64,000 nt of DNA from Streptomyces malaysiensis subsp. samsunensis (GCF_024519315.1 NZ_JANIIC010000060.1:1-64000), one strand, 5' to 3'. Numbered from the stretch's first letter, positions 50,500 to 59,913 are shown. A program made the numbers and translations. Notes: generated by a model from the letters alone, not told the origin.

Positions 50500-51887
50500 T
50501 GGCCGCAGGGGGGACGGACATGGGCCCCGAGGGGCCCGGTGCCGACGAGCGCTCCGGCGGACTGCGGGCCGCCCTCGCCGGTCTGACCACCCGCGGCCGT
50601 TCCTTCCTGGCCGCCGGGATGGCCGCCGCGGTGTGCAGCTATGTGCTGGGCCAGGCGGATCTGCTGCGGGTGGGGCTGCTGCTGGCCGCGCTGCCGCTGG
50701 TCTGCGTGGCCGTGGTCCACCGCACCCGGTACCGGGTGGCGGGCAGCAGACGGCTCGCGCCCGCGCGGGTGCCGGCGGGCTCCGAGGCCCGGGTGCATCT
50801 GCGGATGGACAATGTCTCGCGGCTGCCCACCGGGCTGCTGATGCTCCAGGACCGGGTGCCCTATGTACTGGGGCCGCGCCCCCGGTTCGTGCTGGACCGG
50901 GTGGAGCCGGGCGGGCGGCGCGAGGTGTCCTACCGGGTCCGCTCCGATCTGCGCGGCCGATATCCGCTGGGCCCGCTCCAGCTGCGGCTGAGCGATCCGT
51001 TCGGGATGTGCGAGCTCACCCGCACCTTCAGCGCCTACGACACGCTCACGGTGGTGCCCCGGGTCGAGCCGCTGCCCCCGGTGCGCCTGACCGGCGAGGC
51101 CGCGGGGTACGGGGACGGGCGGCACCGCTCGCTGGCGCTGGCCGGTGAGGACGATGTCATCCCGCGCGGCTATCGCGTCGGCGACGATCTGCGCCGGGTG
51201 CACTGGCGGTCCACCGCGCGCTACGGAGAGCTCATGGTCCGCCGCGAGGAGCAGCCGCAGCGGGCCCACTGCACGGTGCTGCTGGACACCCGGCGCACGG
51301 CCCACTACGGCTCCGGGCCGGACTCCGCCTTCGAATGGGCGGTCTCCGGGGCGGCCTCGGCCGCGGTCCATCTGCTGGAGCGGGGCTATGCGGTCCGGCT
51401 GCTGACCGACACCGGAAGCTCGGTGCCGGGCCCGGACGGCGGAGGCGGTTTCGCCGGTTCCACCCATGACTCGGCGGAGACGGCCGGGCTGATGCTGGAC
51501 ACCCTCGCCGTGGTGGACCACTCCGACGGCGGAGGGCTCTCGCCCGCCTTCGAGGTGCTGCGCGGCGGCGGTGAGGGGCTGCTGGTGGCCTTCCTGGGCG
51601 ATCTGGACGAGGAGCAGGCGGCGACGGCCGCCCGGATGCGGCACCGCACCACGGCCGCGGTGGCGTTCGTGCTGGACGGCGCGGCATGGTCGCGCGGGGC
51701 GGAGTTCGGCGGCGCACAGGAGCTGGAGGAGCCGCTGCGGCGGCTGCGCGAGGCGGGGTGGACGGCGCTGCCGGTCGGCCCGGGGGCCTCGCTGGCCCAG
51801 CTGTGGCGGCAGGCCGACGCACAGGGCGCCACCCGGGCGGACGCCGGAGGTCCCGCGGTCGGCGGTATGACAGGGAGCTGGACATGA
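50496..51887 (+). CDS. DUF58 domain protein
   Basis: The protein is 463 residues from GTG 50496 (ATG 50499 is one codon later). It has two N-terminal hydrophobic helices (GRSFLAAGMAAAVCSYVLG and LLRVGLLLAALPLVCVAVV), a beta-rich middle part, and the DUF58 signature GDDLRRVHWRSTARYGELMVRREEQPQ near residue 230. This last is part of a von Willebrand A-like region. It is translationally coupled to moxR upstream and to the transglutaminase gene downstream, and is presumably a membrane-bound partner of both. Confidence 0.93.
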   Translation: MMAAGGTDMGPEGPGADERSGGLRAALAGLTTRGRSFLAAGMAAAVCSYVLGQADLLRVGLLLAALPLVCVAVVHRTRYRVAGSRRLAPARVPAGSEARVHLRMDNVSRLPTGLLMLQDRVPYVLGPRPRFVLDRVEPGGRREVSYRVRSDLRGRYPLGPLQLRLSDPFGMCELTRTFSAYDTLTVVPRVEPLPPVRLTGEAAGYGDGRHRSLALAGEDDVIPRGYRVGDDLRRVHWRSTARYGELMVRREEQPQRAHCTVLLDTRRTAHYGSGPDSAFEWAVSGAASAAVHLLERGYAVRLLTDTGSSVPGPDGGGGFAGSTHDSAETAGLMLDTLAVVDHSDGGGLSPAFEVLRGGGEGLLVAFLGDLDEEQAATAARMRHRTTAAVAFVLDGAAWSRGAEFGGAQELEEPLRRLREAGWTALPVGPGASLAQLWRQADAQGATRADAGGPAVGGMTGSWT

Positions 51888-54316
51888 GTGGGAGCGTTCG
51901 GCTCGCGATATGCGCGGCGCTGGCCACGGTGGCGGCGGCCTGTGCGCTGCTGCCGTTGGTGGATCCGGCGAGCTGGCTGTTGCAGGCCGTCCTGTTGCTG
52001 GCGATCCAGAGCGCTACGGGCGTGGCGGTCCGCCGGGTGCCGCTGGCCCGCCCGCTGACGGTGGTCGCGCAGGCCGTGGTGACGCTGCTGCTGCTCACCC
52101 TGGTCTTCGCGCACGACCAGGCGCTGGGCGGGGTGCTGCCCAGCCCGCAGGCCCTCCACGAGTTCGCCCTGCTGCTGCGCGACGGCGCCGACGACGTGGG
52201 GCAGTACGCGATCCCCGCGCCGCTCACCGACGGCATCCGGCTGATGCTGGTGGGCGGGGTGATGGCGATCGGCCTGGTGGTCGACGCGCTCGCGGTGACA
52301 TACCGCAGCGCGGCCCCCGCCGGACTGCCCCTGCTCGCGCTGTACTCGGTCGCGGCCGGTCTGTCCGACGACGGAAGCGACTGGCTGTGGTTCCTGCTGG
52401 CGGCGGCCGGCTATCTGCTGCTGCTCCTGGCCGAGGGCCGGGACCGGCTGTCCCAGTGGGGCCGGGTCTTCAGCGGCGGCGCCCCGCATCCGTCGGGTAT
52501 GCCGCCCTCGGGCCTGGCCGGGGCCGGCGGCAGCCCGGCGCTCGCCCCGGTCCGCACCGGCCGCAGGATCGGCGTGCTGGCGCTCGGCATCGCGCTCGCG
52601 GTGCCCGCGGCGCTGCCGTCCCTGGACGGCGGGCTGCTGGACCGGCAGGGCGGCGCCGGCGGGGCGGGCAGCGGCGGTGGCACCATCTCGGCGGTCAATC
52701 CGCTGGTGTCGCTCCAGGACAGCCTGAACCAGCCGGAGAACAAGGAGGTGCTGCGCTATCGCACCTCCTCGCAGACCACCCAGGACCTCTATCTGCGGAT
52801 CGTGGCGCTCGACCGGTTCGACGGCACCTCGTGGAAGTCGTCCGAGCGGCATGTGACCGATGTGCCGGACCAGCTTCCCTCGCCGTCCGGGCTCGGCCCC
52901 TCGGTCCAGGTCTCCTCGATCGACACCTCGATCTCGGCCGCCGACTGGTACGCGCAGAACTGGTTGCCCCTCCCCTACCCGGCGTCCAAGGTCGAGATCG
53001 ACGGGCGCTGGCGCTACGAGCCGGAGGGCCGCACGCTGGTCGGCGACCGCGGCCAGACCACCCGGGGCGCGCGCTACCGGGTCACCAGCCTGCTGGTGGA
53101 GCCGACGGCCGAGCAGTTGGCGGACGCACCGGCCGCCCCCTCGCGGCTGCGGAGCGAATACACCAAGGTGCCGGACTCTCTGCCGTCCGTGGTGGCCCAT
53201 ACGGCGCGGGGGGTGACCGCCGGCGCGTCCAACGCGTACGAGAAGGCGGTCAAGCTCCAGGACTGGTTCGCGGTGAGCGGAGGGTTCCGTTACAACACCC
53301 AGGTGCAGTCCGGCAGCGGCTCGGCCGCCATCGTCCGGTTCCTGAAGCAGCGGGAGGGCTTCTGCGTCCACTTCTCCTTCTCGATGGCGGCGATGGCCCG
53401 GACGCTGGGCATTCCGGCGCGGGTGGCGGTCGGGTTCACCCCCGGCACCGCTCAGGCGGACGGCTCGGTCTCGGTGGGCCTGAAGGACGCGCACGCCTGG
53501 CCCGAGCTGTACTTCGAGGGTGTGGGCTGGACGCGTTTCGAGCCCACCCCGAGCCGTGGCACCCAGCCCGACTACACCATGGAGCAGACGCCCTCCGGCA
53601 CCCCGACCGACGAGCCGACGACCGAGCCCAGCGAGACCTCCGAGCCGACGGCCGCGCCGACCGCGTCCGACAGCTGCTCCCCGGAGATGAAGAAGCTGGG
53701 CACGTGTGGAGGCGCCGCGGCCCAGCAGCCGGACAACGGCGCCTCGGGCGGGGGCTGGTCGGCGACCAAGGTCACCAGCTGGAGTTCGCTGGCGGTGCTG
53801 CTGCTCGTGGTGCCCCTGCTGCCGATGCTGTGGCGGCGGCGGACACGCACCCGCAGACTGGACGGTTCGGGCGGGCGCACGGAGCAGGACGCCACCGACC
53901 GGATCCTCGCCGCATGGCGTGAACTCACCGACTCGGCCTGGGACTTCGGCGTCATGCCGGACGATTCGCTGACCTCGCGCAGGGCGGTGGCCCGCATGGT
54001 GCGGATCGCCGGGCTCGACGACGAACCGGCCCAGGCGGCGCAGCGGGTGGCCACGGCGGTCGAGCAGGTGCTGTACGCACCGCATCCGCGCCCGGCCGCG
54101 GGCGTCGCCGACGACGTCCGGCTGGTGGTGGCCGGTCTCCGGGCCAAGGCGGGGCGGCGGGAGCGGCTGCGGGCGCTGCTGGCCCCGCGGTCCGCGGCTC
54201 AGGTGGCGTGGGCGGCCGGACAGCGCTGGTCCGCGCTGGTCGAGCGGTGGGGAGCGCCCCGCTGGGCCCGCTGGGCCGCCCAGCTGCGGACCCCGCGCGG
54301 CGAGCAGGAGAGCTGA
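51884..54316 (+). CDS. Membrane-bound transglutaminase-like protein
   Basis: The 810-residue protein has six to seven N-terminal membrane helices (to about residue 260) and a large extracytoplasmic part with a transglutaminase core. The catalytic residues are C494 (EGFCVHFSFSMAAMAR) and H537 (DAHAWPELYFEGVGWTRFEPTP). A serine, threonine, proline and glutamate linker, another membrane helix (SLAVLLLVVPLLPMLW, about 640) and a cytoplasmic DUF4129-like C-terminus follow. The ATG overlaps the DUF58 stop as ATGA. This TgpA-like layout suggests processing or cross-linking of envelope proteins. Confidence 0.92.
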   Translation: MSGSVRLAICAALATVAAACALLPLVDPASWLLQAVLLLAIQSATGVAVRRVPLARPLTVVAQAVVTLLLLTLVFAHDQALGGVLPSPQALHEFALLLRDGADDVGQYAIPAPLTDGIRLMLVGGVMAIGLVVDALAVTYRSAAPAGLPLLALYSVAAGLSDDGSDWLWFLLAAAGYLLLLLAEGRDRLSQWGRVFSGGAPHPSGMPPSGLAGAGGSPALAPVRTGRRIGVLALGIALAVPAALPSLDGGLLDRQGGAGGAGSGGGTISAVNPLVSLQDSLNQPENKEVLRYRTSSQTTQDLYLRIVALDRFDGTSWKSSERHVTDVPDQLPSPSGLGPSVQVSSIDTSISAADWYAQNWLPLPYPASKVEIDGRWRYEPEGRTLVGDRGQTTRGARYRVTSLLVEPTAEQLADAPAAPSRLRSEYTKVPDSLPSVVAHTARGVTAGASNAYEKAVKLQDWFAVSGGFRYNTQVQSGSGSAAIVRFLKQREGFCVHFSFSMAAMARTLGIPARVAVGFTPGTAQADGSVSVGLKDAHAWPELYFEGVGWTRFEPTPSRGTQPDYTMEQTPSGTPTDEPTTEPSETSEPTAAPTASDSCSPEMKKLGTCGGAAAQQPDNGASGGGWSATKVTSWSSLAVLLLVVPLLPMLWRRRTRTRRLDGSGGRTEQDATDRILAAWRELTDSAWDFGVMPDDSLTSRRAVARMVRIAGLDDEPAQAAQRVATAVEQVLYAPHPRPAAGVADDVRLVVAGLRAKAGRRERLRALLAPRSAAQVAWAAGQRWSALVERWGAPRWARWAAQLRTPRGEQES

Positions 54317-54506
54317 TCCCCGGGCGGCCCTGAGCCCTGGCGGCTCCAGGGCCGCGAGGCTCAGGCCGCGGGTTCAGGGCCGCGAGGCCACAGCACGCCC
54401 ACGGCCACGGCCCACAGCCACAGCCACGCCCACAGCCCACGGCTACTCCACGGCTGAAGGGCACCGGCGCGGAAGGACACAGCACAGCGGAAGGGCACAG
54501 CACAGT

Positions 54507-54540
54507 TGAGGGGCGGTCGCCAGTCGGCGACCGCCCCTCA
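54507..54540. terminator. Bidirectional terminator hairpin
   Basis: Perfect 15-bp arms starting TGAGGGGCGGTCGCC surround the loop AGTC, between the convergent transglutaminase and DUF3040 genes. The preceding interval 54317-54506 holds short CCACGGCCACAGCC-type repeats and no gene. Confidence 0.85.
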
Positions 54541-54559
54541 ATCGTTCATCCCTGAATTC

Positions 54560-54955
54560 TCAATGGCCCTGCTCATCGCGGCGCCGCTGCCACCGCTCCT
54601 CGATACGCGTCATCATCGAACGGCGCTGACGGCCCTGACGGCGGGGAGCCGCCCCGCCGCCTCCTTGCTGCGCCTCGCCGGGTTTGGGAGCCTTACGCCA
54701 ACCGGTCACCGCGAGCACCGCGCATCCCAGCATGATCAGGAAGCCCACCACGCTGATCCAGATCTGGGGGACGATCACTCCGACCATGAGGAGTGCGATA
54801 CCCACCAGAAAACCCGCGACCGCCTGGTAGACCCGTCGCCGGGTGTACGTGCGCAGGCCGCTTCCCTCAAGCGCTGTCGCGAACTTGGGATCTTCGGCGT
54901 ACAACGCTCGCTCCATTTGCTCGAGCATGCGCTGCTCGTGCTCCGAGAGCGGCAC
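54560..54955 (-). CDS. DUF3040 family membrane protein
   Basis: The 131-residue protein opens with the DUF3040 signature PLSEHEQRMLEQMERALYAEDPKFA and continues with two membrane helices (VYQAVAGFLVGIALLMVGVIV and IWISVVGFLIMLGCAVLAVTG). A basic, glutamine and arginine-rich cytoplasmic tail follows. It starts with GTG 54953-54955, five bases after GGAGG. The family is confined to actinobacteria and has no known function. The next 271 bases upstream contain no gene. Confidence 0.92.
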   Translation of the reverse strand: MPLSEHEQRMLEQMERALYAEDPKFATALEGSGLRTYTRRRVYQAVAGFLVGIALLMVGVIVPQIWISVVGFLIMLGCAVLAVTGWRKAPKPGEAQQGGGGAAPRRQGRQRRSMMTRIEERWQRRRDEQGH

Positions 54956-55226
54956 GGAGTCCTCCTACTCGTCGGTCGCGGGGGGCGACCGGGGTGCGAC
55001 CCTTTCAGGATAGGCAGGGAATCGCCCCCGTGAAACCCGCCCCTCAACGCCAATTCGCCCACCCCTTCGGGCGTGGCGAAAGTTGACGCTGAGACGTCCA
55101 TTCCCCTCCCGCCGATTGGCCATGCCGGACGGTGTACCCCGATCATACGGCGCCGGACGTCCAAGCGGGTCTCCTGTGGCCGACTCCACCTGCACCGCCC
55201 GTCGTCCGGTGGGGCGGGAGGAGCGT

Positions 55227-56009
55227 TCAGTCCCGCTCGGCGAGAACGTGCAGCTGAGTGGCGACCGAGCGGAAGGCGGGCAGTTCGGCGGCGGCCTCCT
55301 CCAGCTGCAACAGGGCGTCCAGCGCTCCGGGCTCGGTGTCCACGAGCACGCCGGGGACAAGATCCGCGAAAACCCGCACCCCGTGCACCGCGGCGATCTC
55401 CAGACCGGCCGCGGTCACCAGCTCGGACAACTGGTCGGCGGTGAAGCGGCGCGGCATGGGGTCTCCGGAGCCCCAGCGGCCCTCGGGATCGGTAAGCGCT
55501 TGCCGGGCCTCGGTGAAGTGACCGGCCAGGGCACGGGCGAGCACGGCGCCGCCCAGGCCCGCGGCAAGCACGCTGAGGGTTCCGGCGGGACGTAGGGCCG
55601 CCGCCGCGTTCCGCAGGCCCTCGGCGGGGTCGTCCACGTACTCCAGGACGCCATGGCAGAGCACCACGTCGTAACCGCCCCGCTCGACCACGTCGAACAG
55701 CCCGTGGACATCGCCCTGGACTCCGCGCACCCGGTCGGCGACCCCGGCCTCGGCGGCCCGCCGCTCCAGCGCGAACAGCGCGTTCGGGCTCGGGTCGACC
55801 ACCGTGACGTGGTGGCCGAGGCGGGCCACGGGGACGGCGAAGTTGCCGCTGCCGCCACCGGTGTCCAGGACGTCCAGCGCGCCATGCACGGCCTCGCCCC
55901 CGACCGCCTCCCGGCCCGTGGCCTTGGCCCGCCGTTCCAGGGCGTCTTTCAGGACCTCCCAGACCACGGCGGTACGGAGGGACGCACGGGGGCGCTGCGG
56001 GTCTGACAC
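55227..56009 (-). CDS. Class I SAM-dependent methyltransferase
   Basis: The 260-residue protein has the SAM-binding fold: motif I DVLDTGGGSGNFAVPVA near residue 46, motif II acidic end VTVVDPSPN, motif III GVQGDVHGL, and motif IV YDVVLCHGVLEYVDDPAEGLRNAA. The layout resembles the Smt/UbiE-like group and S. coelicolor paralogues of CmoA-type enzymes. No acceptor can be assigned. It is separated from the DUF3040 gene by 271 bases and appears to be transcribed alone. Confidence 0.9.
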   Translation of the reverse strand: MSDPQRPRASLRTAVVWEVLKDALERRAKATGREAVGGEAVHGALDVLDTGGGSGNFAVPVARLGHHVTVVDPSPNALFALERRAAEAGVADRVRGVQGDVHGLFDVVERGGYDVVLCHGVLEYVDDPAEGLRNAAAALRPAGTLSVLAAGLGGAVLARALAGHFTEARQALTDPEGRWGSGDPMPRRFTADQLSELVTAAGLEIAAVHGVRVFADLVPGVLVDTEPGALDALLQLEEAAAELPAFRSVATQLHVLAERD

Positions 56010-56238
56010 GGCGGGTGGCTCCTCGGCGCGGTGCCGCCACCGCCCGGAGGCGGTGACGACGGCTTACTGACGTCGGCGCTCCCAGCCTATTGCCTCCATG
56101 GGGCCGGGTGCTCCGAGGCGGCCGAAGGACCGCCCCGGAGCGGACACGGGCCGTCCCCGGCCGGATACCGACCCGCGCTGGGGCGGCCGGGGCCGCCCTC
56201 CAAGCGGATACCGGGGCGACCGGAGGGCCGCATTCAGA

Positions 56239-56300
56239 CTCCCGCCGGGCCCGGCTCAGGCTCCCGCCGGGCCCGGCTCAGGCTCCCGCCGGGCCCGGCT
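56239..56300 (-). repeat. 22-bp tandem repeat across the end of the HEPN gene
   Basis: The unit CTCCCGCCGGGCCCGGCTCAGG occurs at 56239-56260 and 56261-56282, and 18 bases of it at 56283-56300. The stop codon of the HEPN gene (56278-56280) is inside the second unit, so the repeat runs from the coding tail into the 3' flank. Confidence 0.8.
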
Positions 56301-56811
56301 CGTCACCCGGTGGGCTCTGATGGGGCAGGGCGGGCTGCAACATCAGCATGCGCTCCACCAGCCGCAGGAACATCGAGGTGGCACGCAGCAGATCGTCCGC
56401 GTCCCGCCGGGTCGCCGCGCCCTCTATCCCCGCCTCGGCGCGGGCCCGGCGCTCGGCGCCGGAGGCGAACAGCGCGCTCCACTCGGCCAGTTCGGGAGCG
56501 ACCTCCGGCAGCACCTCCCAGGCGCTGCGGATCCGGGCGCGGCGGCGCGCGGTGGGCTCGGGGCGGCCGTGCACGGCGAGCACCGCGGCGGCCGTGCGCA
56601 GGGCGGCCAGATGCGCGGTCGCGAAGCGCTCGTTGGGGGTCCCGAGTGTGGCGGCCTCTTCCAGGCCCTGATGGGCCTGGGTGAGCAGGCCGACGGCGGC
56701 GGGCGGGGCGGACGCGCGGCGCAGCACGGGGTGGACATCGCTCGCGGGACCGGTCAACGAGGGGGCAGGGGCGGCGGCACGGTGCCGGCGCGCTGCGGCG
56801 GTACTGGCCAT
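56278..56811 (-). CDS. SAV_6107-like HEPN domain protein
   Basis: The 177-residue, nearly all-helical protein matches the small HEPN-type family typified by Streptomyces SAV_6107, with AAVGLLTQAHQGLEEAATLGTPNERFATAHLAALRTAAAVLA near the centre. HEPN proteins often act as ribonucleases or as nucleotide-binding partners, but the RxxxxH nuclease motif is not evident, so no activity is claimed. I chose ATG 56809-56811 because AGGAGG lies six bases before it. It is divergent from the ATPase/YhgE operon. Confidence 0.82.
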   Translation of the reverse strand: MASTAAARRHRAAAPAPSLTGPASDVHPVLRRASAPPAAVGLLTQAHQGLEEAATLGTPNERFATAHLAALRTAAAVLAVHGRPEPTARRRARIRSAWEVLPEVAPELAEWSALFASGAERRARAEAGIEGAATRRDADDLLRATSMFLRLVERMLMLQPALPHQSPPGDEPGPAGA

Positions 56812-56952
56812 GACGAACCTCCTGTCGTCGCGTGGCGGCCGGTCATGTGGTAGAGCGACCGCCGTATGGGCCCATCCTGGGGCACACCACTGACAATCGG
56901 CTCTGACCAGCGCGAACGACCCCGACACCAAGCCCCGCTTCACCATGCCCCA

Positions 56953-56978
56953 TACTATTTTTGCACTGACCAGTCAGT
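56953..56978 (+). promoter_or_regulatory. Promoter -10 and likely TetR operator of the ATPase/YhgE operon
   Basis: TACTAT (56953-56958) looks like a -10 box and is followed at once by ACTGAC-CA-GTCAGT (56965-56978), a perfect 6-bp inverted repeat. That places the repeat over the transcription start, the usual site for repression. The TetR gene at the end of the operon is the obvious candidate binder. Confidence 0.6.
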
Positions 56979-57002
56979 TCAAAACCAAAGGAAGTGATCT
57001 GT

Positions 57003-57857
57003 GTGGGGGGCACCCCAGAGGCGGCGACCGGGGCGGCGGTGACGGCCGGGGGACTCGGCGTCAAGGGGCCGCACGGCTGGGCGTTCCGCGGTGCCGGTAT
57101 CGCCGCAGAACCCGGGTCGCTGATCGCGATCGAGGGTCCGTCCGGCTCGGGCCGCACCGCCCTGCTGCTCACGCTCACCGGCCGGATGCGCCCCACCGAG
57201 GGGCACGGCCGCGTCGGGGACTTCCGGGTTCCCCAACAGATGGCGCGTATCCGCCGGATCAGCGCGCTCGCGCATGTGCCGGGCGTCGCCGAGCTCGACC
57301 CGGTGCTCACGGTCGCCGAGCATCTGCGTGAGCGGGCCCTGCTGCGGCGCCGGTTCACCGACTCCCCGCGCGGGCTGCTGCGCCCGCGCCGTGAACGGGC
57401 CGCCGCGTCCCGGGCCGTGATCGACGCGGCCCTCACGGCCGCCGGGCTGGACCCCGACACGCTGCCCAAGGGGCCGCGTACGGCCGTACGGGACCTGGAG
57501 CGGCTGGAGGCGCTGCGGCTGTCGATCGCGCTCGCCCTCGTCGCCCGGCCGCGGCTGCTGGGCATCGACGACACCGACATGAAGCTCTCGGACGCCGAGC
57601 GCGAGCGGATCTGGACGCTGCTCCGGGAGATCGCGGAGGGCGGCACCACGGTCCTCGCGGTGTGCAGCCAGGCCCCGGCCGGCGCGGTCGTCGTCCGCAC
57701 CGGCCGGACGAGCGCCGCCGATGACGGCGACGAGAAGACGCAGCAGCCCCGGAAGACCGACCCGGACACCGTCGGCACACCCACCGCCGACGACAACCGA
57801 CACGACGAGAACGAGGAGGGGGCGGCGGATGCGCTCGCCGAAACTCGCCGCGCTTGA
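57003..57857 (+). CDS. Degenerate ABC-type ATPase partner of YhgE
   Basis: The 284-residue protein has an ABC ATPase fold but altered catalytic motifs. Walker A is GPSGSGRT (45-52) with arginine at position 51 where lysine is expected. The LSGGQ signature is replaced by RDLERLEALR. Walker B is RLLGIDDTD, with aspartate where the catalytic glutamate should be. The H-loop histidine is serine (S222). The last 50 residues are acidic and hydrophilic. GTG 57003 is chosen because AAAGGAAG lies about nine bases upstream. It overlaps the YhgE gene by 29 bases. It may bind nucleotide weakly or act as a structural partner. Confidence 0.85.
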   Translation: MGGTPEAATGAAVTAGGLGVKGPHGWAFRGAGIAAEPGSLIAIEGPSGSGRTALLLTLTGRMRPTEGHGRVGDFRVPQQMARIRRISALAHVPGVAELDPVLTVAEHLRERALLRRRFTDSPRGLLRPRRERAAASRAVIDAALTAAGLDPDTLPKGPRTAVRDLERLEALRLSIALALVARPRLLGIDDTDMKLSDAERERIWTLLREIAEGGTTVLAVCSQAPAGAVVVRTGRTSAADDGDEKTQQPRKTDPDTVGTPTADDNRHDENEEGAADALAETRRA

Positions 57858-59913
57858 GCTGAAGCGGTTCGGGAGAGGGAAACTGCCGCGGGCCGCGCTC
57901 GCCGCCCTGCTTCTGCTGCCGCTGCTCTACGGCGCGCTGTATCTGTGGTCCTTCTGGGATCCGTACGGCAAGTTGGACAAGATCCCGGTCGCCCTCGTCA
58001 ACTCGGACACCGGCGCCACCGTGCGCGGCGAGCACCTCACCGCGGGCGACGACATCACCGGCGAGCTGCTCGGCAGCAAGACCTTCGACTGGCACCCCAC
58101 GAGCGCCGCCGAGGCCCGTAAGGGCGTCGCGAACGGCACGTACTACCTCTCGCTGACCGTGCCCTCGGACTTCAGCCGGCAGATCGCCTCCAGCTCCGGG
58201 AAGTCCCCGGAGACCGGCGCCCTCAAGGTGCGCACCAACGACGCCAACAACTACATCGTCGGCCAGATCTCCCGCTCGGTCTTCTCCGAGGTGCGCGCCG
58301 CGGCCTCCGCCAAGGCGTCCCGCGGCTTCTACGACAACATCTTCATCTCCTTCGCCGATATCCACGGCGAGACGGCCAAGGCCGCCAAGAGCGCCGACAA
58401 GCTCGGTAAGGGCATCGGCAAGGCCAAGAAGGGCGCGGACGACCTCGCCAAGGGCCTGGCCAAGGCCAAGGAGGGCAGCCGCGATCTCAAGTCCGGGCTC
58501 GGCACGCTCTACAAGGGCTCCGGGACGCTCAAGACCGGCGCGGGCGGGGTCGCCGGCGGCACCCAGTCCCTGTCCGACAAGGTCAACGACGTGGCGGCCA
58601 AGGTCCGCCCGTTCCTCAAGGAACACGGCAAGGAGATCGGGGACGTCTCCCAACTGGTCGCCGACGCCTCCCGGAAGGCGTCCGACAACCTCGACACCCT
58701 GCCCGAGACGACCGCCACGGCGGCCGCCAAGGCCCGTAAGGCGTCCGACGACCTCGCCGCCGACCACCGGACCCGCTGTGAGGGGGCGGTGCCCGCCGGC
58801 CCGGACTGCCCCGCGCTGAAGAAGTCGGTGGCGGCGGCCGGTACCGCCGCGGATGTGGCCGAGGACGTCAACCAGCTGGTGAAGGACCACACCACCGAAC
58901 TCGATGCCCTCGGCGGCCATTTGGACGATCTGCACGACCAGGCGGTCTGGCTCGCGCACAACGCCCCGCACCTCGACACCGATCTCGACACCGCCGTACG
59001 GAAGGTCAACGCCCTCAACTCCGGGGCGCAGAAGGTCGCCGAGGGCGCCGGAACCCTGCACACCGGGCTGAGCACCGCCAAGACCGGCGCCTCCGACCTC
59101 GACAGCGGCGTCGGCAAGGCGCGCGGCGGCGCGGACACCCTGGGCGGCGGGATGTACCGGCTCGTCGACGGCTCCGGCAAGCTCTCCGGCGGTCTGCGCG
59201 ACGGCGCCGCCAAGATCCCCGACTACGGCGAACAGGACCGGGACGACCGTACGGAGGTGATGTCGGATCCGGTACGGCTGGTCAACCAGGCGGTGCACAA
59301 GGCGCCCAACTACGGCACGGGTTTCGCCCCGTACTTCATCCCGCTCTCCCTGTGGGTCGGCGCCATGGTGGCCTACATGCTGATCCAGCCGCTCAACGGG
59401 CGCGCGCTCGCGGTGGGCGCCTCGTCCTGGCGGATCGCGTTCGCGGGCTGGCTGCCGGTCGCCGCGATCGGTGTGCTCCAGACGCTGGCCCTGATGGCGG
59501 TGTTGCACTGGGTGATCGGCCTCCAGATGGTGCGGGCCGCGGGCACCCTCGGCTTCCTGATGCTGGTGACGGCCTGTTTCGCGGCGATCGTGCAATGGCT
59601 GAACGCCCGCTTCGGACCGGCCGGCCGGATCCTGGTGCTGGCCCTGCTGATGCTCCAGCTGACCTCGGCGGGCGGCACCTATCCGGTGCAGACCAGCCCC
59701 CGCTTCTTCACCGCCATCCACCCCTTCCTGCCGATGAGTTACGTGGTGGACGGGTTGCGCCGGCTCATCACCGGAGGCGGCCTTGGCCCGGTGTGGCTGG
59801 CCTGCGGGGTGCTCCTCGGATACACCGCGGCCGCCCTGGCGCTCACCGCGTGGTCGGCGCGGCGCCGGCAGGTATGGTCGCTGAACCGGCTGCATCCGGA
59901 GCTGAGTCTGTGA
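57829..59913 (+). CDS. YhgE/Pip family membrane protein
   Basis: The 694-residue protein starts at ATG 57829 after GAGGAGGGGG. It has one N-terminal membrane helix (AALAALLLLPLLYGALYLW, 22-40) and a large external region with the Pip signature IPVALVNSDTGATVRGEHL. A helical segment (about 170-480) with repeated K/G/A/D heptads follows, as do five C-terminal membrane helices in an ABC-2-like arrangement (VGAMVAYMLIQPLNGRALAVG to VLLGYTAAALALTAW). Members include phage infection protein receptors and ESX-associated exporters. With the ATPase-like partner it may form an export system of unknown substrate. Confidence 0.9.
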   Translation: MRSPKLAALELKRFGRGKLPRAALAALLLLPLLYGALYLWSFWDPYGKLDKIPVALVNSDTGATVRGEHLTAGDDITGELLGSKTFDWHPTSAAEARKGVANGTYYLSLTVPSDFSRQIASSSGKSPETGALKVRTNDANNYIVGQISRSVFSEVRAAASAKASRGFYDNIFISFADIHGETAKAAKSADKLGKGIGKAKKGADDLAKGLAKAKEGSRDLKSGLGTLYKGSGTLKTGAGGVAGGTQSLSDKVNDVAAKVRPFLKEHGKEIGDVSQLVADASRKASDNLDTLPETTATAAAKARKASDDLAADHRTRCEGAVPAGPDCPALKKSVAAAGTAADVAEDVNQLVKDHTTELDALGGHLDDLHDQAVWLAHNAPHLDTDLDTAVRKVNALNSGAQKVAEGAGTLHTGLSTAKTGASDLDSGVGKARGGADTLGGGMYRLVDGSGKLSGGLRDGAAKIPDYGEQDRDDRTEVMSDPVRLVNQAVHKAPNYGTGFAPYFIPLSLWVGAMVAYMLIQPLNGRALAVGASSWRIAFAGWLPVAAIGVLQTLALMAVLHWVIGLQMVRAAGTLGFLMLVTACFAAIVQWLNARFGPAGRILVLALLMLQLTSAGGTYPVQTSPRFFTAIHPFLPMSYVVDGLRRLITGGGLGPVWLACGVLLGYTAAALALTAWSARRRQVWSLNRLHPELSL

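Noticed and set aside
57003..57857. ABC ATPase gene as a pseudogene
   Set aside because: Despite altered catalytic motifs the frame is intact, has a good ribosome-binding site and overlaps its partner gene, so it is more likely a functional variant.
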